Assembly (NCBI RefSeq): GCF_000369005.1
Contig: NZ_KB849763.1
Coordinates: 186,001-250,000, forward strand
Direction of reading: 5' to 3'
DNA: 64,000 nucleotides
From: Acinetobacter beijerinckii CIP 110307
Lineage (GTDB): Bacteria; Pseudomonadota; Gammaproteobacteria; Pseudomonadales; Moraxellaceae
The notes below the pieces were generated by a model, which was given only the letters and a program-made list of their open reading frames with translations, searched no databases and was not told where the DNA came from. This document shows positions 46,100 through 56,494 of the stretch, one piece after another. The translations under genes and the position numbers were made by a program. Position 1 is the first letter of the stretch; every line of letters starts with the position of its first letter.

Positions 46100-47509
46100 T
46101 TATTTTTTTGGTTCATTATTACCAAATAAAGGACCCATATTTCCGCCACCACCAAATTGCTTTTGCATATTGCCTAATGATTTCAGCATTTTGCTCATAC
46201 CTGATGGGTTGGCAAATTTTTTCATCATTTTCGCCATTTGTGTTTGTTGCTTAATTAACTTATTCACTTCAGCAACATCCATACCACAGCCAGCTGCAAT
46301 ACGCTTTTTACGACTAGGATTCATCAAATCAGGATTACGACGCTCTTTGATCGTCATTGATTGAATGATGGCTTCCATACGTTTAACTTGCTTTTCTGGG
46401 TTGGCCTTTTCAATCGCATCTTGAATGCCAGAATTGCTCATACCAGGCAACTTATCTAAGAAGCCCATCATGCCGCCCATCTTGCTCATTTGTTCAAACT
46501 GCATCAGCATATCTTCAAAATTGAAGGTTCCGCCCTTTTGCAATTTTTTCGCCATTTTTTCGGCTTTTTCTTTGTCGATTTTACGTTCAACTTCTTCGAC
46601 CAAAGAAAGTACGTCACCCATACCTAAGATACGTTGCGCAACACGATCTGGATGGAATGGCTCAAGCGCATCTAGTTTTTCACCGATACCCAAGAACTTG
46701 ATTGGTTTGCCAGTAATCGCACGAACAGAAAGTGCTGCACCACCACGCGCATCACCATCGGTCTTAGTAAGAATCACACCTGTTAAAGCTAAGGCATCAT
46801 TAAATGCTTTTGCTGTATTCGCAGCATCCTGACCTGTCATCGCATCAACAACAAACAAAGTCTCGGTCGGCTTCACCGCAGCATGTAATTGTTTAATCTC
46901 GTCCATCATGTCTTCATCGACATGTAGACGTCCTGCTGTATCGACAATCAAGACATCTGCGAACTGGATTTTTGCTTGCTCAATGGCGCGATTGACAATA
47001 TCAATTGGCTTTTCAGATGCTTCAGAAGGAATGAAACCAACACCGACTTCATTCGATACAGTTTCTAACTGTTTGATCGCTGCTGGACGATACACGTCGG
47101 CAGAAACAGTCATAACTTTTTTCTTTTGACGCTCTTTGAGAAAACGCGCTAATTTTGCAGCCGTTGTCGTTTTACCCGCACCTTGCAAACCTGCAAGAAG
47201 TACAACAACAGGCGGTTTTGCACTTAAATCTAAAGTCTCATTCGCCTCACCCATCATCTTGGTGAGTTCATCATAGACAATTTTTACAAATGCCTGACCA
47301 GGAGAAAGCTGAGTCATTACTTCTTGACCAAGTGCTTCTTCCTTAACCTTCGCGATGAACTCACGAGTTACAGGTAACGCCACATCGGCTTCAAGAAGTG
47401 CCATACGTACTTCACGTAGGGTATCTTTAATATTGTCTTCGGTCAGCTGCCCTGAGCCAGTAACATTTCTTAAACTCTGTGTGAGTCGTTCTGTTAAGGT
47501 ATCAAACAT
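46100..47509 (-). CDS. ffh: signal recognition particle protein Ffh
   Basis: GTPase that recognises signal sequences of nascent membrane proteins and targets them to FtsY. N domain, then G domain with GLQGAGKTTTAAKLA near 107-121, DTAGRLHVDEDMM and TKTDGDARGGAAL; the C-terminal M domain is methionine-rich (EQMSKMGGMMGF, MAKMMKKFANPSGMSKML) and binds 4.5S RNA. Length 469 is normal. It is divergent from ypjD, the same neighbour as in E. coli. The 4.5S RNA gene is not in the window. Confidence 0.96.
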   Translation of the reverse strand: MFDTLTERLTQSLRNVTGSGQLTEDNIKDTLREVRMALLEADVALPVTREFIAKVKEEALGQEVMTQLSPGQAFVKIVYDELTKMMGEANETLDLSAKPPVVVLLAGLQGAGKTTTAAKLARFLKERQKKKVMTVSADVYRPAAIKQLETVSNEVGVGFIPSEASEKPIDIVNRAIEQAKIQFADVLIVDTAGRLHVDEDMMDEIKQLHAAVKPTETLFVVDAMTGQDAANTAKAFNDALALTGVILTKTDGDARGGAALSVRAITGKPIKFLGIGEKLDALEPFHPDRVAQRILGMGDVLSLVEEVERKIDKEKAEKMAKKLQKGGTFNFEDMLMQFEQMSKMGGMMGFLDKLPGMSNSGIQDAIEKANPEKQVKRMEAIIQSMTIKERRNPDLMNPSRKKRIAAGCGMDVAEVNKLIKQQTQMAKMMKKFANPSGMSKMLKSLGNMQKQFGGGGNMGPLFGNNEPKK

Positions 47510-47656
47510 TGCGAAATCCGCTTAAAATGGCTAGTTGCAAAAAAATCTTTCTTAAAATAGAAAATTTATGCGTAAGATGCTATAGGATACTGTAGTTCGA
47601 AGCGAATTTATATCTTATATGGCGAATATTATTCATACTCCTGAAAAAGGTTTGAC

Positions 47657-48466
47657 ATGATCAGTCTTCCCTTGGTTTATACCGTTTTGGCCCTTATAGC
47701 GTATACCAGTTCCTTTTGGTATTTGTTTATACATTTGATGTCAAAACGTAGTCCGAATCTATGGTGTTATGGTCTTATGGTGGGTCTAGGGCTGATACTA
47801 CATGGTACAGTACTATACCAAGACATGTTGACTCCTTTAGGAGTGAATTACGATGTCTTTAACCTGATGTCATTTACTTCAGGGTTGATGTTATTACTGA
47901 GCTTAATACTGAGTTTGATTCGCCCTATTTTGCCATTGAACTTGATCGGTACGCCAGTTGCAGCTTTTGGTTTAATCTTAGGATTTGCGCTAGGTCAGCC
48001 TAATCAAATTATTGAACAACATAGTTTTGGTTTAGATTTACATATCATCTTATCTTTATCTGCTTATGCAGTTCTTTTGATGGCAACTATTCATGCTGTC
48101 TTGCTTTGGTTTCAGGATCGAGAACTTAAAAAGAAACAAAAAAAACGTATTTGGGTCAATCTACTTCCCCCTTTTCAAATCATGGAATCTGTATTATTTG
48201 ATTTAATCATTACAGGTTTTGGTTTACTTACTGCAGCTCTATTATTTGGCTTTTTCACAATTGATAATTTCTTTGCTCAACATCTCGCACATAAAACAGC
48301 TTTTAGTATTATTTCTTGGTTCTTGTACGGTGCACTACTGATTGGTCATTACAAATTTGGCTGGCGTGGACGCAAAGCGATTCGCTTCACCATCACAGGC
48401 TTTGTACTGCTCGCCATTGGATTTATTGGCAGTAAGTTTGTTTTAGAGATGATTTTAGGACGTTAA
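47657..48466 (+). CDS. ypjD: cytochrome c assembly-type membrane protein YpjD
   Basis: 269-residue inner-membrane protein with about eight transmembrane helices, belonging to the CcsA/HemX-like family (haem handling in cytochrome c maturation). Conserved features are LHIILSLSAYAVLLMATIHAVLLW in the middle and HLAHKTAFSIISWFLYGALLIGHYKFGWRGRKAIRFTI toward the end, with His residues suited to haem contacts. Pairing with ffh on the opposite strand is the typical gammaproteobacterial context. Its exact substrate is not established for YpjD. Confidence 0.85.
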   Translation: MISLPLVYTVLALIAYTSSFWYLFIHLMSKRSPNLWCYGLMVGLGLILHGTVLYQDMLTPLGVNYDVFNLMSFTSGLMLLLSLILSLIRPILPLNLIGTPVAAFGLILGFALGQPNQIIEQHSFGLDLHIILSLSAYAVLLMATIHAVLLWFQDRELKKKQKKRIWVNLLPPFQIMESVLFDLIITGFGLLTAALLFGFFTIDNFFAQHLAHKTAFSIISWFLYGALLIGHYKFGWRGRKAIRFTITGFVLLAIGFIGSKFVLEMILGR

Positions 48467-48545
48467 TTTTTACATTTTAATAAACACTAGACAGCTTATC
48501 TTAAAATGCGTATAAACCCTTTTTTGCTTGACTAGGTAATGCTCC

Positions 48546-49475
48546 GTGAAACTTGTACTCGCTCCAATGGAAGGTCTAACTGATCCAATTATGCGTGATG
48601 TGCTCACACATGTTGGCAGTTTCGACTGGTGCGTGACAGAATTCATTCGTATAACTGATAGTATCCTTCCAGATCATATTTATTATAGCTTCTGCCCTGA
48701 ACTTAAAAATGACGGTAAAACAGCAGCGGGTACACCTGTTCATGTACAGTTTTTGGGTAATAACCCAGAGATGTTAGCTGCAAATGCCGCAAAAGTTGTT
48801 GAGTTAGGTGCGCCTGCGATTGATCTTAATTTCGGTTGCCCTGCTAAAACAGTCAATCGCCATCGCGGTGGCTCTGTATTGTTAGACGAACCTGAAACCG
48901 TCCATCTCTTAGTCAAAGCCGTTCGTGATGCAGTTCCAGCACATATCCCTGTTTCTGCAAAAATGCGTCTCGGTTATTTAGATGAAAACCACACCTTGGA
49001 TAATGCGTATGCTATTGAAGATGCAGGTGCAAGTTGGCTAACCGTTCACGCTAGAACGAAAGCAGATGGCTATACCCCACCCGCTTATTGGGAAAAGATT
49101 CAACCGATTACCGAAGCACTCAAAATAAATGTGATTGCGAATGGTGAAATCTGGAGTACTACCGATGCAAAAGCTTGTATAGAACAATCACACTGTAAAG
49201 ATATTATGATTGGTCGGGGGGCTGTGACTACACCTGATTTAACCTTATGTATCCGAGAAAATAAAAACACTCCAGTCCTATATTGGCAAAACTTGGTTGA
49301 GCTTCAACAGCGTTTTCTGAGTGGACAATTTAAAACTGAAATTGGAATGATAGGTCGTTATAAACAATGGTTAGGCATGATGACTAAAGCGTATCCAGAA
49401 GCTCAAGAATTATGGAGTCTGGTAAAGCGGGAAAAGCAGCTTGATAAAATTCTTGAATACTTAAATCAAAAATAG
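48546..49475 (+). CDS. dusC: tRNA-dihydrouridine(16) synthase DusC
   Basis: FMN enzyme reducing U16 in tRNA D-loops with NADPH. The N-terminal MKLVLAPMEGLTDPIMRDVL, the catalytic Cys98 in LNFGCPAKTVNRHRGG, KMRLGYLDENHTL, VHARTKADGY and IMIGRGAV are present. The C-terminal helical domain and the 309-residue length fit DusC better than DusA or DusB. Its stop codon lies within the base of the terminator at 49,474. Transcribed alone or with ypjD (79 bases upstream). Confidence 0.92.
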   Translation: MKLVLAPMEGLTDPIMRDVLTHVGSFDWCVTEFIRITDSILPDHIYYSFCPELKNDGKTAAGTPVHVQFLGNNPEMLAANAAKVVELGAPAIDLNFGCPAKTVNRHRGGSVLLDEPETVHLLVKAVRDAVPAHIPVSAKMRLGYLDENHTLDNAYAIEDAGASWLTVHARTKADGYTPPAYWEKIQPITEALKINVIANGEIWSTTDAKACIEQSHCKDIMIGRGAVTTPDLTLCIRENKNTPVLYWQNLVELQQRFLSGQFKTEIGMIGRYKQWLGMMTKAYPEAQELWSLVKREKQLDKILEYLNQK

Positions 49476-49490
49476 GGAGTTACACTCCCT
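49474..49490. terminator. terminator after dusC, shared with the secreted-protein cluster
   Basis: Stem AGGGAGT / ACTCCCT with a three-base loop, followed by ATTTTAAA. It lies between the convergent dusC and the last gene of the secreted cluster and may serve both. Confidence 0.75.
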
Positions 49491-49516
49491 ATTTTAAAAT
49501 CTAACATCAGAATTAA

Positions 49517-50566
49517 TTACATACCGCTAATTTTCATTTTCAGATTAGTGACTGAACCACCAATCATTCCAACATTACCTATTGAATTATTCTGAAGACC
49601 ATTAAAAACGGTAGGGTCAAGTGTTCCAATCGTATTCCCAAGTTTTATATTATTTAAACTCAAATTAAAGTCGTCAGTTTTGCCAGTATTTCCAAAAACC
49701 AAACCAGCTTGTTCTGTACTAGATTGCCCTTCAATACCTGCGTAAAAACTATTAAGGCGAAAGCCTGTAGTTGCATTTGTTGCTTTGAACTGTAAATCAA
49801 AACTTGCACCAATCGGTGCAGTCGTTGGATCACCTGATGTTGAATAATCAGAAACCAACATGAAATTACAACCTGTCCCTGTACCACAAATCGAATCAAT
49901 TGCTCCACCAAATTTGATCATTTTCCCTTGTGGTGCAGCACCGAGTTGAATGTTCATTGTCGGTTTATTAGAGGCAATAAATTTTATATCAACATTATCT
50001 TTGATTCGTAATAATTCTTTTACACCCGATTGAAGCTTGATAGTTGAAGCAATATCAAAAATCGATTTCCGAGTGTAATTGGAACCCACAATTGTGGAAA
50101 TATTATTGGCATCAGCAGTATAAATGGAAAATGGTTTTATACGAAAACCTGTATAATTTCCACTAAAAGACAAGGCAATATTAGCAAACGCGCCATTTGT
50201 ACCCGTGCCTTTATCTGTATCAATCACTGCATTTATAGTCGGCAGTGAGGTGTCAGCATTACTAGAGTCTATACCGACTATAGCAACCGGATTAGGCTTT
50301 CCTGCAGTTGTCGGCGTTTGACCAGCAATCCCGGCAATAATTAAACCAGCACGATTAGTATAATTTGGTGCTGTATAGCCACCGTATGACAAACCATCTG
50401 TATCAATGACAGCAATTTGATTAAATTCAACTTTTGAATTATTAACCGAAATATTAATACCATCTTGTCCAGTCGTACTAGATAGACTTTTGTCATCCAT
50501 AGGCTGCATTGCCATAGTACATGGACTTAATATGAGCAGACATCCTAGAATATTTTTTTTCTTCAT
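49517..50566 (-). CDS. secreted cluster protein E (TGQ-motif family)
   Basis: 349 residues. A signal peptide (residues 1-19, ending CTMA) is followed at once by the family motif MQPMDDKSLSSTTGQDGINI. The rest is rich in Asn, Thr, Gly and alternating hydrophobic residues, suggesting a beta-sandwich or beta-solenoid, with a strand-like C-terminus ending MKMKISGM. The TGQDG motif and layout recall Acinetobacter Fil-type (pilus-system) proteins, from memory. Last gene of the four-gene run; AAGGATTAGGA precedes the ATG. No anchor or catalytic residue is seen, so its function is unknown. Confidence 0.65.
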   Translation of the reverse strand: MKKKNILGCLLILSPCTMAMQPMDDKSLSSTTGQDGINISVNNSKVEFNQIAVIDTDGLSYGGYTAPNYTNRAGLIIAGIAGQTPTTAGKPNPVAIVGIDSSNADTSLPTINAVIDTDKGTGTNGAFANIALSFSGNYTGFRIKPFSIYTADANNISTIVGSNYTRKSIFDIASTIKLQSGVKELLRIKDNVDIKFIASNKPTMNIQLGAAPQGKMIKFGGAIDSICGTGTGCNFMLVSDYSTSGDPTTAPIGASFDLQFKATNATTGFRLNSFYAGIEGQSSTEQAGLVFGNTGKTDDFNLSLNNIKLGNTIGTLDPTVFNGLQNNSIGNVGMIGGSVTNLKMKISGM

Positions 50567-50662
50567 TGTCCTAATCCTTAAGACAAACGTTTAAATTATG
50601 TACACAACTTTAACACATTATCACGATACAGAATACTTCAATCATCGGATGATCTAAGAGAC

Positions 50663-53263
50663 TCAGTTTCTTGGAATAATGCCCAATTGGCTACTTAAAC
50701 GACCACCTGTGAGTACCATTTCACCTAAGCGAGCACCTGCACCCGTCGCAGGAGGATAAAGATTGATATCACGTGCTCTAAATACACCTGCAATTTTGTC
50801 TGCTGCTGTTCCAGTACCATTGGTACCAGCAGGGTTAAATGTCAAAGCAGTATTGAATCCAACCATACCTTCACCAGTACTATCTCGACCAACAACAATC
50901 GCATTATTAAAAGCCAATTTACCCTGCAAATTATCTAGGCCTAGAGTAGAACCATCAATTGGATCACTAATCTGAATCGTATTGTTGTTCCCTGTTAATT
51001 CAAAATCACCCACAATACTTAAACTATTACCAGTTCCATCACTCTTATATTCATTATTCGGAATAAGTGAAAAATCCATGTTACCGCCTAAACGTAATTT
51101 AAGGCCAAGTAATACATCATCTTTTAAAGCAAAGTTGTTTACTGGTGCAGCACTTCCATTAGAACAGCCCACAGCACTGCCATTTGCAGCACAAGTTTTA
51201 TATATAGAACCAGGTAGATAACCCGCTGCAAGTTCAGCAGACATTACGATGAGCATATCTTTTAGACTAACGTTAAAGCTACCTCTTTCAACACCAATTG
51301 TTCCGGCGCCTTTGAGAAGCATATCTATATTTCTCAATCCCATATAATAGTTTGTTGGTTGGATACCGTTAGCACTGTTGTTATCGTTATCACCACCATC
51401 AATCACCAATATAGATGTTGTTTTATTCCCTTGTGCAACAAAGCTACCATTACGGTCGATCCCATCAGTACTCATTGCTAAAGAGAAACCTAAACGAGGA
51501 GTTTGTCCTGTACCTACCGTAGATTTATTACCATTGAGATCATATGTATAAACGGAGCCTGCATCAGCCTTTGTTCCAAAAATAGCCATATTGGCATTCA
51601 AATTATAGAAAGGTAATGCCAATCCCCATGTATTTAATTTATTGGCGCCTGTATTTGAACCATCATGTTCAATAATAGGCTGATAACCAGAAGCAGGATT
51701 ATAGGTTGCACTATTGGTAAAACGTCCTCGTCTTGAAATTGCTTGGAACTCTGCTCCTCGAACGGCAACTAACATACTATATGGATTTGTATTTCCCGTA
51801 CCCGTATGAAGATTTTGGGTGTAATCTGCGGCACTTGTTAAGAACTGGCCACTACCAAAACGACTAGTTTGAAAGACATAGTTTGCGGGTAAAGCAACCG
51901 ACTTAGTATCAACTAGGTTTATATAGACATTCCCACTATCAAATGAGCCACGAGTTCCAGTTTGAAGCCCTGTCAGATTACCGAATTCAAACCCATAAGT
52001 ATTTAATCCTGCACCACCTATTTCCAAAGTGGTTGCATTTGATTTTTCGGCAGCACTTACAGTTCCATCCATATTAGTATCTAACATCATGTCTGTATCT
52101 GTAGTGAAGTCGGCTTTCATGCGGAAACCGATGCCTGTTCCACCCACAATGTTACCACCTAAGGCACCTGCACCAAGTCCATTATTCGCTGTACCTAAAA
52201 TATTGGTACTGTTTGGATTACCATACTGCCCTGTAGTAATTACAGGATTTGCTAGTCCAGTCGAATCAACTCCACGAATTTGTAATGAGCCATTGACCAT
52301 TCGCCCACTAGCACCTACACGAATCAGACCTACTGCACCCGCAGGTGTTTTCGTATCATTAGTCACTGCATAGCGAGTATTATTATCAGTATTTGTGACA
52401 TTTTTATTCGTCATGAATTCTAAATTCAAACCTGCATTTGTTGCATTATTTGAACCATTTTTATATGTTCGCGCTGTGATCGCAGAACTACCACTGTCTT
52501 CTACACGTGTAAAATCGACATAGCCAAGTGTTGAACTTGGTCTATTACTTGTCAATGCGTTAGGTGTTCCAACAGCATTTGTTTGAATACGAATACCTTC
52601 TTTGTCATCAACATACATCACACCTTTACCTAAAAAATTAAAATTGAAATTTTTCAAAATAAGTTGATTGAGTTGATTATTTACATCTACTTGCCCTAAG
52701 TAGATATTCGCATTCTTTAGACCTAAGACTAAACTTGATTGGCTAGTTTTACTAAATAAACCGTCTCTAGTCTGAAAGCTTAATCCAATTGCTGAGCTTG
52801 TTTGAATACCTAATGTTCCTACAGGATCACTACAACGCATAGAAGATTCTGTATCACATACTTTAAAAGCATCTACAGTAATTAAGGACGGATTGGTTGA
52901 AAGCTCTAAATCAAGCCCAGCTTTGCCAGTTTGACTACCAATATTAATCTTATAATCTGTTCCCAAACCAAGTGGTGAAGCATTACTTTGTCTAATTTTA
53001 AAACCTTCTGCTATCGCTCTCAGTTTTGTATTGGTTGCTCCAGCACTACCTCGCCCAGCATCATCTTCCCAATAAAACTGTTGAACATCAACAGCATCAT
53101 AACTTGTCGCGATATGCACACCATCTTGACCATTTATATTACGTAATGCACTGTCATCAAGACTTTGTAACGCAAAAGTTGAATGACTTACTAGCATTAA
53201 ACTTGCAGCTAAAGTAGTCATTGTGAAACATGTTAATCTGTGGTTTTGCTTATTTTTTTTCAT
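50663..53263 (-). CDS. secreted cluster protein D, the largest (TGQ-motif family)
   Basis: 866 residues, the longest of the five. Signal peptide about 1-31 (ending STFA), then LQSLDDSALRNINGQDGVHI. The body is Gly/Asn/Thr-rich with many short strand-like stretches (for example GIRIQTNAVG, LRLGGNMDFSLI) and no membrane helix after the signal. Two Cys pairs occur (VCDTESSMRCSD and TCAANGSAVGCSNG), each close enough to form a local disulfide. The start is ATG at 53,263; a GTG three bases upstream is in frame. AAGGA precedes it. It may be an outer-surface or fibre component; no proof. Confidence 0.62.
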   Translation of the reverse strand: MKKNKQNHRLTCFTMTTLAASLMLVSHSTFALQSLDDSALRNINGQDGVHIATSYDAVDVQQFYWEDDAGRGSAGATNTKLRAIAEGFKIRQSNASPLGLGTDYKINIGSQTGKAGLDLELSTNPSLITVDAFKVCDTESSMRCSDPVGTLGIQTSSAIGLSFQTRDGLFSKTSQSSLVLGLKNANIYLGQVDVNNQLNQLILKNFNFNFLGKGVMYVDDKEGIRIQTNAVGTPNALTSNRPSSTLGYVDFTRVEDSGSSAITARTYKNGSNNATNAGLNLEFMTNKNVTNTDNNTRYAVTNDTKTPAGAVGLIRVGASGRMVNGSLQIRGVDSTGLANPVITTGQYGNPNSTNILGTANNGLGAGALGGNIVGGTGIGFRMKADFTTDTDMMLDTNMDGTVSAAEKSNATTLEIGGAGLNTYGFEFGNLTGLQTGTRGSFDSGNVYINLVDTKSVALPANYVFQTSRFGSGQFLTSAADYTQNLHTGTGNTNPYSMLVAVRGAEFQAISRRGRFTNSATYNPASGYQPIIEHDGSNTGANKLNTWGLALPFYNLNANMAIFGTKADAGSVYTYDLNGNKSTVGTGQTPRLGFSLAMSTDGIDRNGSFVAQGNKTTSILVIDGGDNDNNSANGIQPTNYYMGLRNIDMLLKGAGTIGVERGSFNVSLKDMLIVMSAELAAGYLPGSIYKTCAANGSAVGCSNGSAAPVNNFALKDDVLLGLKLRLGGNMDFSLIPNNEYKSDGTGNSLSIVGDFELTGNNNTIQISDPIDGSTLGLDNLQGKLAFNNAIVVGRDSTGEGMVGFNTALTFNPAGTNGTGTAADKIAGVFRARDINLYPPATGAGARLGEMVLTGGRLSSQLGIIPRN

Positions 53264-53290
53264 CACTATAATCCTTGTGAAGTTATGTGA

Positions 53291-54070
53291 TTAGCAACGC
53301 GGATGACCGCTGTCACAACTAAACATCATAATTCGTCCTTGCATAGCAAGATTACCGTTCATTTGCATTCCCACAAAACCAGTTTCTCGACCAGTATCAT
53401 AATTATTTGCTGTTGTTGCTCCACTTGCGACTGTACCAGTAGCCTGAGCTTTTGCTGCATATGTAGAAGCTTTTAGATATCCATAATCAGCAGGATTAGT
53501 GCTTGTTTCTTCAATTAAGTTACCGCTGGTATCATAATAAGAAAGCACTTTATCCTGCTCAATTGATAAAGCAGTAAAACCAAAATTACGAATTTGAATC
53601 GGCTTGGATGCATCAAAACTGAGTTGCATTGAAGGTTTAATTTTGTCTAATCCGCTGTCATTTTTATAAACTAAATCGACTCCATCTAAACCTAGTTTTT
53701 GAATATTAACGGTTCCTTGAATTCCTTTCATAACTAGCCATAATTTTCGAGCTTTTGCAGCACTGGTTGGATCACTTGCAGCTTTAGTCCACAAATCAAC
53801 AGTATCACCACTATTCTGTTGTACAAATCGTTTATTAAATGAAATCGCTAAACGACAATAAGCCAAATCTGTACAATTAAAAGTCGGAGTTTTAGTCGCG
53901 TCTTGAAGATCAGCATTAGACATCACGTTATGGTTTAGCGATAACTTAAGAGATAAGTCAGCTCCAGCCTGCGCTTGAACTGCCTGTAGCTCTTGGTTAT
54001 CTAATACCTTGAGTTCTGCATGAGCAAAACTCGTAGCAAGCAATAAAACAATAGAAGCTTTTTTCATCAT
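53291..54070 (-). CDS. secreted cluster protein C, C-x6-C terminus
   Basis: 259 residues. Signal peptide about 1-18 (ending AHA), then a degenerate family motif LKVLDNQELQAVQAQAG. Strand-like segments dominate. The last ten residues are FSCDSGHPRC: a Cys, six residues, and a Cys as the very last residue. The same C-x6-C ending is found in protein A (56,659). The start is ATG at 54,070, one base after the stop of gene B with AGGG upstream, implying coupled translation. A pilin-like or capping role is only a guess. Confidence 0.62.
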   Translation of the reverse strand: MMKKASIVLLLATSFAHAELKVLDNQELQAVQAQAGADLSLKLSLNHNVMSNADLQDATKTPTFNCTDLAYCRLAISFNKRFVQQNSGDTVDLWTKAASDPTSAAKARKLWLVMKGIQGTVNIQKLGLDGVDLVYKNDSGLDKIKPSMQLSFDASKPIQIRNFGFTALSIEQDKVLSYYDTSGNLIEETSTNPADYGYLKASTYAAKAQATGTVASGATTANNYDTGRETGFVGMQMNGNLAMQGRIMMFSCDSGHPRC

Positions 54071-54071
54071 T

Positions 54072-56414
54072 TTATAGCCCTGCCGTCGTTATTTTCATAT
54101 GTTGAATGAGTAGCCCATCAATAACAGCTGACCCCATATTATTCAGTCCTACATTTGCAGAACTAGGGGCTGGGTTAGATGTCCATTTTGAACCACTGAA
54201 ATTAGCGCCAGTACCCATATTCGCATTCCAAGTCGGTAGTGCTGCCCAAGCAGGAATCGTGATTTGTCTTGTATTGTTGCTTCCTGCAGTATAAGTTGTA
54301 TGTGCAATTGTTGGATTATATCCAGCAACAATTTCAGGAACATCAAAACTACTTACTTTAACCCAACCACCACTTCCACTTCCGTTCGCAGCACCACCCG
54401 TCATTGCAAAATCAAAACATGTATTTGTAGTTCCTGTACTGTTATTACACCTACCTCCATCAGTATTCCAATTGAAATAATTACGGAAAGATGCAAAGTT
54501 TCTCCAACTGCTTGAATTTATATTCACCCCATACGGGTTAGCAGTCTGACCTGCACTATTCAGACCAGTTACATATGTCCATCTATTTTGCTGGTTAGCT
54601 GTGGTGCTGGTTGTATTAGCAGTACATGCAGGACTACCGGTGCCTGTCGCGACACAACCATTTGGTGTGTAATACGATCTGATTCTTGCTTCTAATTGGT
54701 AATAATTACTGGTACTTGCTGCAATATTAGTTGTTCCAGTCGGGATCAAGCCAAAAGAAATACCAATTGCATCCTGTGTTGCAGTACCTTTAAATGCTTG
54801 TAGTGTTTTACCACCATCCAAAGATTCAACAGTACCGATACTGATACTGCTATGCGTTGCAAGTTTTTTATTGGTTAAACTACTTGCAGAATAGTCATCA
54901 CGAGGAGAACCACCTTGATAACCTGAAATTTCACTTGTTCCACACTGATATACATTACATGTTGAACCCAAATAACTTGCATCTGTACCAGTATAATCTG
55001 TATAAATTTTCTTATATATTTCTTCTTTATTCGGAATTCTTGTGACTTCCAAGCTAAAGTTCTTACCATCAGACCCTAAAATAACAGGTTGGTATAAAGA
55101 ACCTAATACCAAATTTATATTAGGGTTATAAATAAATAGACCTTCATTTGGCGAAAAGTTCGGAGCCGTTGTAACACCACTTCCGCTTACACCCGGACTT
55201 GCTAATAAACCCTGAGCCGAACCCGTAGTACAACCATTTAAATTACCAGCCCCACATTCTTGCGTACTAAATCTAAGAACACTTTTAACAGACGGCATGT
55301 TAAAACTCCATGCGCTAACACTATCCGTTGTATTTTGAGTTCTTAATTGATAAATGCGACTATTAAAAGACGCATCTGTTGGTTCAGCTCCGGAATTTAC
55401 ATAATTTAGATCTTGAGTAGAATAACGCAATGTTGTTGATTCAGAACGGTTAATGGTAGGTCTTGTTATTCCTGCCTTTAACCCGGCTCCATCACCACTG
55501 TTAAAACGAAGAGTACCAGCCAAACCTAGAGTATTATTATAAAAATAACTTAACCCGCCACTATCAGTTGCCCCTTTAAGTGTTTGGAATACTTGCAAAT
55601 TACTACCATTAACACTGAAACCATTCCATATTCCCTGTAGTCTTAGTCGATTAGCTCGTTCAGCTTCTTCAGGTCTTGACGTATGTGTTGTACTAAATTG
55701 TTCACCTAATTTAAATTGATCTGCATTACCTTCAGCTTTACTTTGATCACGCACGAATGCATCAGCCCATAAACCCAATTTTAGATTATAAGCGTCTGCA
55801 CCATTCGCAGCTGAGGTCGGTATAGTTGTCTCGTATAGGGGCGCTTCTAAGTTTAAATAAGTGACTTGGCATGATACATCTGTTCCACCCGTACATGCAC
55901 TGGAACTGAAATTAGGAACATTTTTTGCTGTCGTTGCCTTAAATATCCAAGGGTTAGTTGCTGTACCCCAGCTTTTTATTGCAGCATTAGCAATAAGACC
56001 ATTCATACCAGTATCTAAACGACTATTGGTATCATTATTGGCATTTTTAGAAATTGCCAAACCATATAAATATAAATCTGCTTTACCGACCGAATGATCT
56101 AAAGAGTTAACATTGCCATCTTTATTCGTATCTTGCACAGTTGAGGTTAAGCCCCCTACTGGAACATAATGAATATAACCCGTATCATTTACACGTTTAG
56201 TCGCATCTAAGATATCAGCCTGAGTCTCATTTGGTCCTGCACCACGAAAAACAAAATAGGCATCTTGCGGTAATAATGCAATCCCTTCACCAGTGGTTTG
56301 ACTTAGACCATCATCCGAAAGCTCTTGCAATGCAAAAGCAGATTGGCTTATGCATAACCCAATCAAACTCGCTAAAACAGTTTTTTGAAATGATACCGTG
56401 TAAAGTGTAGTCAT
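54072..56414 (-). CDS. secreted cluster protein B, FilF-like
   Basis: 780 residues. The frame opens at 56,504 but the ATG at 56,414 has GGAAGG upstream and gives a signal peptide (about 1-28, ending SAFA) followed by LQELSDDGLSQTTGEGIALL. After that come GYIHYVPVGGLTS and a long Ser/Thr/Asn/Gly-rich body. The TGEGI start and layout recall what is annotated as FilF (putative pilus-system outer-membrane protein) in Acinetobacter, from memory only. First gene of the B-C-D-E run, with its own promoter and a structured leader. No fibre, usher or chaperone genes are present. Confidence 0.62.
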   Translation of the reverse strand: MTTLYTVSFQKTVLASLIGLCISQSAFALQELSDDGLSQTTGEGIALLPQDAYFVFRGAGPNETQADILDATKRVNDTGYIHYVPVGGLTSTVQDTNKDGNVNSLDHSVGKADLYLYGLAISKNANNDTNSRLDTGMNGLIANAAIKSWGTATNPWIFKATTAKNVPNFSSSACTGGTDVSCQVTYLNLEAPLYETTIPTSAANGADAYNLKLGLWADAFVRDQSKAEGNADQFKLGEQFSTTHTSRPEEAERANRLRLQGIWNGFSVNGSNLQVFQTLKGATDSGGLSYFYNNTLGLAGTLRFNSGDGAGLKAGITRPTINRSESTTLRYSTQDLNYVNSGAEPTDASFNSRIYQLRTQNTTDSVSAWSFNMPSVKSVLRFSTQECGAGNLNGCTTGSAQGLLASPGVSGSGVTTAPNFSPNEGLFIYNPNINLVLGSLYQPVILGSDGKNFSLEVTRIPNKEEIYKKIYTDYTGTDASYLGSTCNVYQCGTSEISGYQGGSPRDDYSASSLTNKKLATHSSISIGTVESLDGGKTLQAFKGTATQDAIGISFGLIPTGTTNIAASTSNYYQLEARIRSYYTPNGCVATGTGSPACTANTTSTTANQQNRWTYVTGLNSAGQTANPYGVNINSSSWRNFASFRNYFNWNTDGGRCNNSTGTTNTCFDFAMTGGAANGSGSGGWVKVSSFDVPEIVAGYNPTIAHTTYTAGSNNTRQITIPAWAALPTWNANMGTGANFSGSKWTSNPAPSSANVGLNNMGSAVIDGLLIQHMKITTAGL

Positions 56415-56494
56415 CTTGACCTTCCTGTTAACGATGCTCCGCACCAACTTTATTTTTATCCCAATAAGTGACTTACATCTCCAAAATTGAAGAA

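Noticed and set aside
46425..46832. 135-codon plus-strand frame antisense to ffh.
   Set aside because: Serine/Ile-rich mirror of the Ffh G and M domains; no start signal; shadow of a conserved gene.
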